From NCBI RefSeq assembly GCF_943734655.1, contig NC_071354.1, positions 157,377,142 through 157,441,141 on the forward strand: a stretch of DNA of 64,000 nt, written 5' to 3'. Every line of letters starts with the position of its first letter. Positions within the stretch are counted from its first letter, which is position 1. The stretch comes from Sabethes cyaneus. Its lineage: Eukaryota > Arthropoda > Insecta > Diptera > Culicidae. Both the position numbers and the translations under genes were made by a program. The notes beneath the pieces are model-generated. The model ran no database searches. It had not been told where the DNA came from and saw only the letters and a program-made list of their open reading frames with translations. Of this stretch, positions 1 to 11,259 are shown piece by piece.

Positions 1-1071
1 CAATTACACACAAGCATACATAAAATTAAATAAGCATATCGCTCACTCAATAGCGATTAAAGCAAAGAAATGCAGTGCGGGTCATACAGCAAACACCCGG
101 GGGGTACTGTTTATTGTTTATTAATTAAAAGTCAACAGACTTTTCTATCCTACTGACTACTTAAAAACTAATAGCTACACGGATAGAAATTTGATCTCCA
201 AAACGAGCAAAATGACTCATGATTCCAGGTTTCTAGCTTATGATTTATGAAAATACACCATGAATAATAATCATGATATCACGACCTTCTTACAGTACAA
301 CACAACGCAAAATCATGAACTACTATTCAAAAGTTTCGCGAAAAGTTTTGGCAGCTCAGTCATGATTTGACAGAATTTCACATTCCATGATTTCATGATT
401 TCATTCATGGCATCGGAATCAAATTTCTTTCCGTGTAGAGTTCGGTTATCTAAATCGGTTTTTCAGCACGTTGCGGCTGACGTCAAAGTCGAAGTAGAAC
501 ACAGAACGGTTGAAGTTCCGTTGTAAGCTGGTTATAGTACACCCAAAACTTGAAACTATTACTTTAAAAGGAATAACGAAAAATTCTTCTTTTAGTAACA
601 ACTTTGTTACTTAAAGAGTAATAGCGTTCGTTGCCGGTTGAATAATAACATATACTAATGCACATTGTATGCATTATACAGCCCAACTGTTTGCTGTTTG
701 CGCCTGCGCTTTGATTTACATTCATAGCATGGCTGTTGGATAGCACTCAATTCAAAAACGCTGAATGTGAATGTGCGTTGTAAGTTGAATTTGCTAACCG
801 TTACCGTTTGCATCGGGGGACTAGCAGCCCTATTCCTTCCTATAACAAATTACAGCAACCGCGGGTCGTATTCGAACGAAAATTATTCGGCTGAAAACTA
901 TCATCCGGAACTTTCTGTTGTTTTTTTTTATTGTAAAGATGATGACAGCATTTCCATTTGTGCAATCATCAAAACATCTAAGCAACCATGTGCTACTCGT
1001 ACTGACAGGAGCATCAGATGGGACATAACAGAGAGCAACGTGACCGACATTTGAAAACACTTTGGCACCAG
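1..1071. other. Spacer DNA, no gene recognised
   Basis: AT-rich sequence with only short, unrecognisable open frames in all phases. It contains one short dispersed repeat (349-440, listed separately). Near 200-420 the words CATGATT and TCATGA recur several times, giving a weak degenerate internal repetition. I see no coding signal, splice structure or TE protein remnant. Confidence 0.5.
349..440 (+). repeat. Short dispersed repeat, copy 1 (partner at 12482-12571)
   Basis: The stretch beginning TGGCAGCTCAGTCATGATTT and ending in CCGTGTAGA is matched in the same orientation at 12482-12571 with scattered substitutions and a few small indels. It is probably a fragment of a mobile element, but neither copy shows terminal repeats or a target duplication, so the family is unknown. 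Confidence 0.5.
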
Positions 1072-1195
1072 CTTTTCAAAAGGGCCAATTTGAAAAATGT
1101 AAATAAACCGAGTGGGGTTTTTTTCCTATGCTAGCCCAGCAGAGAATAACCCTTACTCGGTTTGTTTACATTTTGCAGATTGGTCCTTTGAAAAG
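1072..1195. repeat. Inverted repeat hairpin, about 48-bp arms
   Basis: The left arm 1072-1119 (starting CTTTTCAAAAGGGCCAATTT) is imperfectly complementary to 1148-1195 (ending TGGTCCTTTGAAAAG), with a 28-bp loop. The arms share CGAGT, AAATGTAAA and CTTTTCAAA blocks with several mismatches. It may be the core of a degraded foldback or MITE. No target duplication was found. Confidence 0.55.
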
Positions 1196-3040
1196 TTGTT
1201 GTTCGATGTTAGCTGCAAAATATGGCTGCCTGCTAGCTCCCTGGTTTGCATCTGCAAAGTGTGGGTGTATTGGTAAGTTTTGTTTGCGTATTCCGATACG
1301 AAAGAGTAAAACTGCGCGGCCAGAATTTCTGGGCAAAAAGCAACTAATTATCCATTATCGGATATTTTGAAAACCATGGTTGTTTACTGAGTTGCAGTAT
1401 ATTTTTCCAGCTAAAATACAACGTTAAACGAGTAAACGTGAAATTGTTCTATTGAGCCATATGAATAAAACAGTTTGCATTGCTTTTATTGTATAAGCCT
1501 TACGGAAGAAGCAAAGCAAACTATTTTATTTTTACCGGCCATTGAATTCTAGAATATAGTTCTGCTTAGAAAACATAAACTATAGAGCTTATTTTCAACC
1601 ATCCGCTCTGAAAAAAAATGAATTGATATGCAAACGAATACTAATTTCCAAAAGTTAAACAAACTAGCAGCTCTGGTCATGACACACATGTAATCGGTTT
1701 CAATTATAGGGTTCATCTACCAGTTATGGACCCTTTTCATATTATGAACCCAGGCATATATTTTTTTCTAGCTTATAATTAGTTTTGTATATATTCGGCT
1801 TGAAACAGGATAAAGTTAACATCAAATACACTTTAAAAATTATAAATATTATGAACTTTATAAATTTATTTATTAATAGTTTATTGTGCTAGGCACCTTC
1901 CAGGGAACGATGTCTTACATAATTCAGCTCATCAATCACAATTGCGGTACATTCATTGCACAATTTGTTGCACACTGTGCACTCAAGTGACACCTTTTTG
2001 ACACCTAAACTTTAAAATCTTGTAATTTAGCAGCTTTGCCAATTTTTAACATTGTCATACTGAACAAACGAACACAAGTTTGAACTGATCTGAACCTTGC
2101 CGGCACAATAAGCTACAATTTAAACAAAATTGGCACGAATATGGTGCATAGTGTTCTAAGCGACTTATCATTGTATTTTTAGCAAAATCTATTAAACGAT
2201 TTACAATGCAAAAGCTGTCACATTTTGCAAATCTTCTCCATGTAAATACGTTAGAATTCTTGTAACAGATTCTGTTTGTAAGATTAATGTGAAAAATACA
2301 GCTCAACAATATGATATGACAATATTGTTAAAGATGTAAACATAACTTTTTGGGCATTTCGGGTAATCAATTAACTACCAACAATCAACTTTTCTCTCAT
2401 AAGAGAAATTAACTCAAGTACAAAAATGTCTTCTTCTGGTTATTATACCCTATAAGATGCAAACGGACAAAAGTGACGTCGATCTGCGAATGGATCCATG
2501 AAGAGTGGTTTGAAAACTGGGAGTAGGTTTCTAAAATCACAACTGCTTGATTTCGGCGCTAGTGTACACATACGCTAGCGCTAAATTTAGTTAGTGAAGA
2601 ATAGAGTAATGAGCGAATATCACATCAATACAGCTACAAAAACTAATCTCTAACTAACACATATAGTACAATTTGCGAATGTGTGGTTCATTGCAAAAAC
2701 GCATACATAGATGCAGCAGTCATTTTTCTTGTTACTTTTAGGTTGTTACTCTTTTCGTCTAATGTACGGTCGTAAGACGAAAAAAGTAATAGATTATTGC
2801 TCAAAAACAACAAAATATTCTCCCCGAGTTTTGGGTGTACCGAAAGTACTGTAATTATTTCGCCGGTGCGGTATATGCATGAAGCAATTGTTCCGCGTTA
2901 AGCGAGGCCGAGCTAAGATGTGGTAATACGGGCTCCATACGGTTGCTCAATACTCGAGGTTGGAGCGAACCAACGCACAGAAAAGTGATTTCAAACAATA
3001 AATATCATTGAAGTTTTTGGCGATACACATAATGAAGACG
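1196..3040. other. Spacer DNA, no gene recognised
   Basis: About 1.8 kb of AT-rich sequence with no recognisable protein remnant or TE terminus. Small islands such as TTATGGACCC near 1720 resemble motifs seen inside the TIR element at 47884-48406, but are too short to call. Confidence 0.45.
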
Positions 3041-3168
3041 GGGTCAGTCCTGGCGTAGTGGTTAGCATTCATGCCTCTCACACCGAGGACCCGAGTTCAA
3101 ATCCCAACCCCGCAGAAGTCACGAATGACCCAAGCTGTTAAAGTGACTATAATCTAACAAAAAAAAAA
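3041..3168 (+). mobile_element. tRNA-derived SINE with poly(A) tail
   Basis: The head resembles a tRNA gene. An A-box-like TGGCGTAGTGG lies at 3051-3061 and a B-box-like GAGTTCAAATCC at 3093-3104, the internal RNA polymerase III promoter layout of tRNA-derived SINEs. A tRNA-unrelated body of about 50 bp follows (CACGAATGACC...GACTATAATC), then an A10 run ending at 3168. It abuts a LINE RT fragment directly, so it may have inserted into that element. It differs from the second SINE family in this window. It is not a functional tRNA gene, since no 3' acceptor half is present. Confidence 0.7.
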
Positions 3169-3640
3169 GTTTCTGCATGCCTTGTCGACAACGAATGAAA
3201 CATTCTGTTTGAAAGTCAATTTAGAGTCCAGTAGTACCCCAAGATCATTGACGCAATCTACACGGCGTAAGGGTACGCTTGATAATCGGTGATCGAATAT
3301 GGTAGGATTCAGCTTTCTCAAGAACGTTATCACTTCACATTTGTCGGGGTACCAAGCGATTGTGTTTGCACCATCCAGCGAATATCAATAGTTGCTCCTG
3401 GAGTGCGAGAGTGTCCGATGAATCGTTAACTCTCGAAACCAGTTTCAGGTCGTCGGCGAACACAATCCGAGGACCTTTGAGCATTAAGTTGACGTCGTTG
3501 AAATAAATAAGAAAGACCAACGGATGGCTACCTTGTGGGACTCCAGAAAAAGCGGTGAAAGCCGGGAGGTGAACCAATGCCCAGTTTGTCCAGCTTTGCA
3601 ATGGCGATACAACGGGTATGACAATAGATTAACGATACTG
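3169..3640 (-). pseudogene. Non-LTR retrotransposon reverse transcriptase fragment
   Basis: On the minus strand, 3601-3335 encodes residues typical of the palm domain of a jockey/CR1/I-type LINE reverse transcriptase: SGVPQGSH (conserved Pro-Gln-Gly box), LIYFNDV, and the catalytic FADDLKL (the YxDD-equivalent F-A-D-D). After a frameshift near 3340 the protein continues as CEVITF, then DHRLSSVPLRRVDCVNDLGV and LDSKLTF, the usual thumb-side sequence of these enzymes. Only about 150 codons survive. The start, most of the RT and any endonuclease are missing, so it is a dead fragment. Clade is not assigned beyond non-LTR. The SINE at 3041-3168 lies at its downstream edge. Confidence 0.85.
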
Positions 3641-3715
3641 GTCCAAGTGACGAGTCCATACAGGAAAAAAAAGTTGTTATGACCAAAAGAACAAATTCTT
3701 GGGCGTCTTTATATG

Positions 3716-3888
3716 ACTTGACCCTTCTTTATCGACAGAGTTCACAGCCGGCTATTAGAGTATAGGACTAGTGCAACAATCTTACTTACTCTAGCTAGCA
3801 GCATCGTCTAGCCGAGATACGAACATACGACGACTGGCTTGTAAAACCAGTAACATACCTCGAAACCAACTAAGCGGTATGTTGTTAT
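3716..3888 (-). mobile_element. tRNA-headed SINE (family S), copy 1
   Basis: Read on the minus strand this has a tRNA-like head with a B-box-like GTTCG(T)ATCTCG, a GCTAGAC core, the segment CTCTAATAGCCGGCTGTGAA and the 3' element AGAAGGGTCAAG. Four other copies lie at 6353-6564, 12656-12802, 31503-31668 and 46826-47405. The conserved body has the form CTGTACTCTAA, AGCTGGCTGC, GTCGATAAA, AGAAGGTCAAG. I recognise this body as widespread in mosquito genomes, but that is from memory, not a search. Non-coding; mobilised in trans by a LINE. Confidence 0.7.
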
Positions 3889-3923
3889 GACTAATTCTGG
3901 TTATAAATATGTCGCCGCCACTA

Positions 3924-4601
3924 CACTGAGAATATAATTTCGTATTTTGTTTGAAAAAAACATTCGTAAAACTATATTCGTAGCTGGTACAAATAATTTC
4001 ATACCATTCAAAAACTTTCGTAGGCTTATTGTTTACCGCAAATGTTGTTATTACGAATGGTTCGTATTTTTTACGAGAGCACATTCGTAGCTGTCTTGCA
4101 TCAAGACCCATTTGATGCACGGTTGTTGTCTGGCATCATTATCGACGAAAACGGGATGCAAAGATTGTATGAAGAGAAAATAGACTTGTGCAATTATGTT
4201 CTTCTTGGTACGCAGTAGCTGTGGTTCTGTGGTTTGCGGCGGCGTCGGCTGTTCGTAAAGAACTATGACAAACGAGCTCAGTTCGATTCCCGATAAAACC
4301 AGCTTTTTTCAGAGATAATAAAGATTTCGCTATTTTTCGATAGGTGTCGGTAATGTAGCATACTGACACCTATCGGAAAATAGTGAAATCTAGTATTATT
4401 TTTATCGACAGCCTTTTCGTGCATTCGTAAAATCTATAAACCATTTTGTAAAATGCAATGATTCGTACGAATATAGCTTTGTTACTATGTACAAAACATT
4501 CAGGATTGATTTTACGAATCTAGTTCGTGGTAGAAAACAACGAAAGAATTCGTAAAACAAACGCTCGTTTTTGTACTATAAACCAAGTTTTACTATCAGT
4601 G
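3924..4601. mobile_element. TA-flanked MITE (Tc1/mariner-type ends)
   Basis: The ends are CACTGAGAATA at 3924 and the inverted TACTATCAGTG ending at 4601, flanked by TA at 3922-3923 and 4602-4603. Subterminal regions on both sides carry inverted copies of ATTCGTAAAA and ATATTCGTA, as expected for a foldback-like MITE. The middle (about 4147-4401) appears to hold a separate insertion bounded by TTATCGAC at 4139-4146 and 4402-4409, and contains the hairpin at 4322-4391. No transposase is encoded. TIR similarity is short and imperfect, so superfamily assignment rests mainly on the TA duplication. Confidence 0.55.
4322..4391 (+). repeat. 70-nt hairpin with 31-bp continuous stem
   Basis: Arms 4322-4352 and 4361-4391 pair along their whole length around an 8-nt loop (ATGTAGCA). 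Three positions differ from perfect complementarity, and in a plus-strand transcript each is a G-U wobble, so the RNA stem would have no mismatch or bulge. It sits inside the MITE at 3924-4601. It could be a short foldback, or by shape a small-RNA precursor. No expression evidence is available. Confidence 0.6.
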
Positions 4602-4789
4602 TAGCAGTACCAAAATTGTGTTGCTGTGCTCGATACTACAGCAAGACTACAGCGAGACGGGTGAACTGACGGTATGAACCTTGTTACCGCTTCAGGTTCA
4701 TTCGAACATGCCTCTACAGAGATCCATATTTTGCAGGCGGAGTTAGGGTAGCTTACTTACTTGGCATAGGCGTTACCGTGATCAGTGTA

Positions 4790-5520
4790 GCTTTAATCAG
4801 CCACGTGAAACCGTACTCGTGCACTATTGGCGTTCAACTGTATCGTATGCTGCTCTGAAATCCAAGAAACTATGATGCGTGGGCACGTACTCTCAAAATT
4901 TCTGGAGGATTCGTCGGAGAGTGAAAATTTGATCCGTAGTAGAACGGGCCCCCATCTAGTTGCTCGTCCTTTTTGTAGGTGGGACAGACTACACCTTCCA
5001 TTCATTCCACTGGTCGTTTTTTCCTCCCAAATTCGTAAAATTTTCCCGTGAAATGCCGTAGCTAGTGGTTCTTGGCCATTTTTATAGAGTTCTGACGGGA
5101 GTCGGTCATTTCCGGTGGCTCTATTATTATTCACCCGACAGATTTCTCATCAGATCTCTTCGAGATCGGGATCCGGCACGCTGTTGTCGTTTGTAGGTAC
5201 TCCGAGTTTAACTTTGCGTCTCCTTCTGTTATATGGCCGTTGAGATGCCCATTGAAGAATACTTCCACTTGTCGACTTGTGTCAGGTTTAGACGTTTAGC
5301 CCTTATGAGTTTGGTTTACCGTCTCGTAAAACTTGGGCGCGTCGTTATCCCGGAACAGTTGTTCCAGCTCCTCACGATTTTTGTCCTCCTTCTGACGCTT
5401 TTGCTTCCTCAGGATCATGGTCAACTCATTTCATGCTCGTCGATATTTAGCCAAATTCTCTTTCGTGGATGTACTTAGGTAATTTTTCCAAGCTGTCTCT
5501 GTTACTTGGCGCAGCCACTA
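4790..5520 (-). pseudogene. Non-LTR retrotransposon fragment, linker plus start of RT
   Basis: On the minus strand, frames in order show a charged linker (NREELEQLFRDNDAPKFYE, about 5390-5330), an RT N-terminal block (NNRATGNDRLPSELYKNGQE, about 5130-5070), IWEEK and YKKGRATRW-like remnants, and finally FLDFRAAYDTVE near 4880-4845. The last is RT motif A with its catalytic aspartate in F-x-D-F. At least two frameshifts and stops separate these blocks. Everything downstream of motif A is missing. Neighbouring sequence at 5690-5905 is a related element in the opposite orientation. Non-functional. Confidence 0.8.
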
Positions 5521-5689
5521 AAAGTTCCAAAATTGTGTTGCTTGGGTTCGGTACTACGGCAAAGATGGCAGCTCTATCACGAGCCTCGGTAGCGTGGCCC
5601 TAGTAGGGCAACCTTCTCTAACCAAAGTAATTACGAACAATCAAGGAAATTCGACACGAAACATCAGGCATGGAAAAAGGCGATGAAAT

Positions 5690-5905
5690 AAGACCATGGA
5701 AAGTTCCCCGAAAATTCGTTGGCGGTGAAAGGGTGTTGCTGGAACAGCTAAAACTCTGTAAGTTCGGCATGGTGGCACTACAGGAGATTTGTCGCAAAAG
5801 CGAAAAGGTGTGAAGGATCCATGGCAGCATATATCGCATCCTATTTTCGTGGATTTCAAGGCAGCATACGATACAGTCGAGCTCGGACAGCAATGGCACA
5901 TAATG
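5690..5905 (+). pseudogene. Internally deleted LINE: endonuclease motif joined to RT motif A
   Basis: The plus strand reads CKFGMVALQEIC at about 5755-5790, the conserved N-terminal A-L-Q-E motif of an APE-type endonuclease, where the Glu is a metal ligand. About 50 bases later it reads HPIFVDFKAAYDTVEL (about 5838-5885), RT motif A. In an intact element these lie roughly 400-500 residues apart, so most of the endonuclease and all of the linker are deleted. Stop codons lie between them. A short direct repeat (CCAAAATTGTGTTGCT) at about 4609 and 5531 hints that related 5' sequence occurs on both sides of the minus-strand fragment. Confidence 0.7.
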
Positions 5906-5989
5906 CACTAGAACGGTGCTATGTGCGTGTTTCGGGGCACTCTCGAGTTTTTTCGAATCGCTTATAGAGGGTTGCCACAAGAGGTCCTC

Positions 5990-7160
5990 TTAAGTAACAA
6001 TTCTAAAACCACTTGGTTTTACTTGAACATTATAAGGGTTTTATTGCGGTATTAATCATTACCTCTGGTTTTATTATGGTATTATGCAATACCAAGAGGT
6101 TACGAGTCAAAACACATTTATAGCTAGCTATAAAACCATAAAAACTGTTAATAAAGCAAATTTAATGTGGTTGCTTATATTACCATGATGAAACTGGTTG
6201 TCTGCACCACATCTCTTATAAACTTACCATAAGTGTGGTGTTGCAATAGAATAGGGTGCACCAATAAAAATTGATCTTATTACGGATGCTTGTCAAATCA
6301 CAATAAATCTGTTAGCTTTATAGAGCTTTAAAAACGGTAACACCCTTACCACAGCCTCTCAGTTGGCCTCGAGGTTAAACGCTGGTCTACCAAACCAGTC
6401 TTTGTATGTTGAAATCTCGGCTGGGAGAGGCTGTTAGCGTCAATAACATCGTAGCGCTGGCCCCGCAATTGTCCTGTATTCTAACAGCTGGCTGCAAAGT
6501 TTGTCGTATAAAAACAGAAGGTCAAGTTTCGGTAACGGAATATAGCACCTAGGCTTTGCTTCGCTAATTACCCATACCAAACAGATTTATTACTGCTAAT
6601 ATGAAGAAGATTAGAGTTCAACACCAATACCATTTTTTTGCGAGGCCATATTGCTATATTCTAGTATTTTGTTTTAGCTCGCAAACAAAAATTCATCAAA
6701 GCAAAGTGTTTTGCAAAAAGAAAGTTATCTATCGCTTTTCCTGTCACAGAAAGCAACTAAAATGATTTTGCTACCAATTGAGATTGACTATCTGAATATA
6801 TTTATTTTATTAGAACAACCAGTTTTCGAAAACTGCAAAATTTCAATGGCGCGTTGATTTTATTCACCTACCATATCAATATGCACGATAAAATTTAATG
6901 CGCCTATGATTTTGCAGCACTAAGATTGCACAAAATTTTATTAATTATTCTATGGGATATTTTATTATGGTCGCTATAAACCAAATCGTCATTTTAACTG
7001 TTACGTTGATGACGTAAATTTTATTGTCGGAATGATCTGACAGTACAACTTTAACTTTTCTGCTCACGGATGTATTTCCAAGTTGACAAAGGTGGCGGAC
7101 TGATTTAGCGGACTGATTTTACCAGAGCGAAAAGCGAAACGCTTTATTAAATCATGGTGG
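5990..7160 (+). repeat. Dispersed repeat family R2, copy A (split by a SINE)
   Basis: This block is collinear with 47466-49150. Shared landmarks in order are AAGTAACAATTCT, TGCGGTATTAATCATTAC, TATATTACCATGAT(G/A)AAACT, AAACGGTAACA, ATGATTTTGCTA, CAATATGCACGATAAAATTT and TATTTTATTATGGTCG. Identity is moderate with indels, so the copies are old. No coding remnant, LTR or clear TIR is visible and the family is unclassified. The SINE at 6353-6564 interrupts this copy, while copy B is interrupted by a LINE at a different position. Confidence 0.65.
6353..6564 (+). mobile_element. tRNA-headed SINE (family S), copy 2
   Basis: This is the most complete copy. It has a tRNA-like head (CTCAGTTGGCCTCGAGGTTA, then GTTGAAATCTCGGCTGGGAG as a degenerate B-box region), the body GTCCTGTATTCTAACAGC, then AAACAGAAGGTCAAGTTTCG, ending CTAGGCTTTGCTTCGC. 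It interrupts repeat R2. Flanking ACCCTTACC (left) and ACCCATACC (right) may be a slightly diverged target duplication. Confidence 0.75.
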
Positions 7161-10100
7161 CGGATGTCAAGCAGCGAAAGCTCAATCGGTTTTATTGCCG
7201 ATTTCAGCAGAGCGTGTTACGGCTACTTGAGCTTACAACCTGATTCTTAACGAGGTTTTAAAAACCTTCTGAAGAGTGGGTCACTTGGTCGGAAGGTAGT
7301 TTTATAGCGGTCATCAGAAAGTTCTGGTGGAGCTCACAGTTATATTAGCGGTCTTATGAAATTGGTTATGAAAATCTAGTGGGGACGTAATTGAACTATG
7401 AATTGTTGCTTGGGTTGTATGTTATTATCGCTATTGAAGGTGTGATCCGGCAAGCGGGAATTGAAACTCGTTTCGTTCTCTGGAGAGACCGATTTTGGAT
7501 GGAAAATTTCGATTTATAGATAAAAATATATCGAATAAGTGTGTGGTGCGTACGTAGAATAGTAGAATTGGAAGAATGCAACAAAACAACACAAATCTTT
7601 ACGTCTTTCGACATGCACATAAATGCAATGACGTCAAAGTTACTATAGAAGGATTATTACCTCACACCCTTTTTTTCTAACACAATGAATCGAACAATTC
7701 TCAAACAAGTGTACTCTCAATTTTCAGATCAACTGTACCTCCCAGCTCCTACTAGCCGTCAATGACAGCGTTATTTTTTGTTTTTTTTTTTGTTTTTGAT
7801 AAACTTTCTCTTGGACTGATTGGGTCAGCTCAGCGATTTCGCTGGTACCGGTTCAAGTTGACGAATGTCGGTGCGCCATTGTGAGCGGGATACGTTCGCT
7901 CACGTCTCGGGAGCAAATCGAAATGATAACTTTCGGCAGTCGGGTGAGCTAAAATCCTGGCAGAAATGGAATCCCTGTGAAAACTAATTTGTAACATCAG
8001 AACAGAACTGACGGGATGTGGCCAACAGAGGTTTCCCTTTGCAATTCGTGCACAGCCAGACAGTCAGACAGGCGGACGTGCCTGTGATGTGTTCTTTTTG
8101 ATGTTTCCGGCCATTTGGAAGCAGTTTTGGGAATTTCCTTTGCCTTGTTTCCGCTGAAGCTGTTTCCTCGCTCGCTCCGGTGGATGGTTTTTATTTTTTT
8201 TGTGTTTGCAAGCAGTTTTCTCGAGTGATTTTATGATGGAAACACGAACCGTGACACGGCTAAACATTTCTTCTAGCGTCCTCATTTAGAATGAGTCAGA
8301 ATTGTTCGATTAATTCGAAGATTTTAAGTTGTAAATTACAACTATACGCTGGTAGAGCTTACGTTTAGTTACTTACATTTTGCTTTTTGCATTTTTCGTA
8401 AAATTCATTATTTAATATTGTGTTTCCTAATTGATGCGATGATACAAGATAGAGTAACTGTGGTTGTAGATAGACTTCATTGATCACAATAGGGGGCTAG
8501 ATTCCTATTTTTGTTATGTAATGTTCTCCCGAAAATCGAAGACCCTTTTATGAAGTTATATGAAGTTACAGGTGTGAAATTTAGCGTCTTTGTTTTATTA
8601 CTAACGATTTATCCTATATTTTGGACGCCGATTTCGATCTTCAAAACCCCTCTGTGACGGCTAATACTCATCTTTTAAAACGGATAACATTTAACTGATG
8701 ATTTAATCAATAATAATTAATTGACCTCTAAAATCGACCTGTTTTTTAGACATCAACAAAATTATAGAGGCGAGAAAGGTAACATGGAACACCTTACTTA
8801 CATTGGCTAGATTAAACTTTTCATATACTGTTGCACAGTAAATAGAGATAAATCAAGTGAAAAGTAGAACAAATTATTTCGTAGCATGTTTTGCAGGCAA
8901 AGTAAAAACGTTTCGTTCAAAACATCTTAATTTGATTACTACTAATTTTCTCTTAAGCAACAATCTTTGCCATTCGAAACCATCCATAAATCCCGTGGTC
9001 GGGAATGTCGAAACCACATAAATTTCTTTTTTACTAACGACAGACGAGTAGTTTGAACTTTTGATCAAACTTTTTGTTTATCAATTTTCCATGAAAACTA
9101 TATAATGTAACTGTTAGTGTAGTACAATTTCGGGAAAAAATTATGAACAACTTTTCCTGAACGATATTTTTACTAGATTTTTGAGAAAATGCTTTTGCGT
9201 TTTGATTCAAAAATATTTGTTTTCAGGAACAACAAAAAACGTTATCGTGAAATTTTTATCGCTAAATGACTAGGAATTGGCAAAAGATATATTGGAAATT
9301 TTTAATTCGGTCCATTTTGTTCGATAATTTGGAAAAAAAACCTAAGCTCAAATTATGACAGAATAACTAACTTGTTTGAAGCAAGGTTGCTTGAAGGTTT
9401 AAAGCAAAATCGGGCCAAATTTGGCTACGTGATATTCGAACAGACCCTTGCCAGATTCAGCAACAGCTGTAATGCGGTTTGAAAACAACGCCAGAAAGAT
9501 TTGGTGAAGGTTTAAGTATCAGGGTGGCTCACAGTGGTGAGCGAGTTTTTTTATTTATATTCATAAAACTTTAGATTGCAAACCATTGCATTTTCATTAT
9601 TATTCTATTTAATACGAGTATCGCAGAAAAAATATAATAAAACCTTATTTGACTTTGTAAATCATGCCAACTAAATACTTATTTTTCTATCCACTTTACA
9701 GTCAAGTCAAGCGAACCGTATGAAAGTAGATGCTGCATATGTTTATTTTTTTCCGCAATTTAATATATTGAAACACTCTAATATATATGCAAAAGTGTAG
9801 GAAAATCCATTCACCATTGCGGCGGGGGTGGGAGAAAATCATTCTTCTTGCCACAGGTTGGCGTCACTCCATCATGGTATGGGCGATGGCAATGATGGTG
9901 CCATCGCAGGGAACGCAGCTTTCCATCTCCGGTTTAGTTTGGAGCGCCGCGAAAGCAACAGGACGAACGGAAATGGCGGCAGCTAGAGCACCGTAAATTT
10001 CCTTGCGAATTCACCAGTGCACAAAGTGTAAGGAATATACAAATACGTCAAGCGAGAGTTTATATTCCGCGAGGTTTGGAGAAGCGAACGAAAATTACGC

Positions 10101-11259
10101 CATCAGGTGAAGGCGTTAGAGTACAGATACAAAGCTATGTAGGTATATGTAGATACAATGAGCCGTGCTCAGTGGGTGGTAAATATTTCAAACAGCTCCA
10201 AAGTTCTTCTTCGCTTTTCCTGTTATCCACTTGTTACCGTTTGAGGTTTGGTAAGTAACATCGGAAGTAAGCACGGTTCGTGCTGCATTATTTTCACCGC
10301 AAGGATTGGCGGAAACAACTAGATGCACGAGAGGTAACGAAGCGAGGGAGATCATTCGGTAGGTAGGTGAGAAAACCGTTCCCCCTTTTAGGTCGTGTTT
10401 TGCTTTGCTAATTGTGGGTAAGTATAGAATCTAAGGTTTCCATGAAGAAGAGAATGTCGATGGGTAGGAACATATATATGTGCTACCCCGCGAGCAGTGT
10501 CTGGGTGAAATGAAGCTAATTAGAAAGATTTCCTTAGTACATGCATTTAGGCAAAGTGTCTTATAAAGAATACCATAATACAGCTGCTTGCATGGCTCTC
10601 AGGGTTAGAGCATTGTTGATATGCACGAAAGTGTAATACAACAAGAACCGCTAACTGGTAGCAGTTTGGTTGTGCTTTTCTGCTGTAGAATGAGGATTAA
10701 ATTTATAAACCTGTTCTACAGGACTGCAAATGCGCTAATAAGCGTGTAAAGACTGGAAATAGTGAATGGGAACAATTGGAGCGAATCTAACGATGGCTAC
10801 GGTTCCAGTTTTTCTACGTTTTTTAGTTTTATGAGTCGTGCATATGATGGCTATGTTCACGGAAGCAAATTCAATCTTGCTTACTTTTATAAAAATATAC
10901 CTCGATTATCCGCTTATAGTCTACCATGACAAGCCGCGACAAGGTGCCCAAGGGTTCGAATATTAGTAGAATCAGACTATTCGATGTAAAGTGACTTTTT
11001 AGCATTGATTTATTCTCGGGCTATTCCACATTCTTCGATTAGACTGTATCCTGTATTTACCAACAATGAAGCTTCTCGTCTGGTTCTATGAACGAGAGTG
11101 GTGATGCAAACTAGTGAGAGAAAAAAATATCTACGCCCAAAAAAATACATTTGTGTTGCACTTTGCTTTACCGACGATTCCAGTCGGGGCTAATAAGAAT
11201 GGTTTCGAGGTGCGTTATGAATCCTCTTGTCGGAGGAAAAATTATAACCAGTCTCCGCA
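7161..11259. other. Spacer DNA, no gene recognised
   Basis: About 4.1 kb with no recognisable protein remnant. There are simple T-rich runs near 7770-7800 and 8185-8205. A somewhat GC-richer patch lies at 9800-10120 without a supported reading frame. Short open frames here have no motif or start context that I could defend as genes. Confidence 0.45.

Noticed and set aside
537..2840. 14-bp inverted pair GTACACCCAAAACT / AGTTTTGGGTGTAC suggesting a 2.3-kb TIR element
   Set aside because: A 14-bp inverted match is expected by chance several times in a window this size, the similarity does not extend inward, and there is no target duplication.
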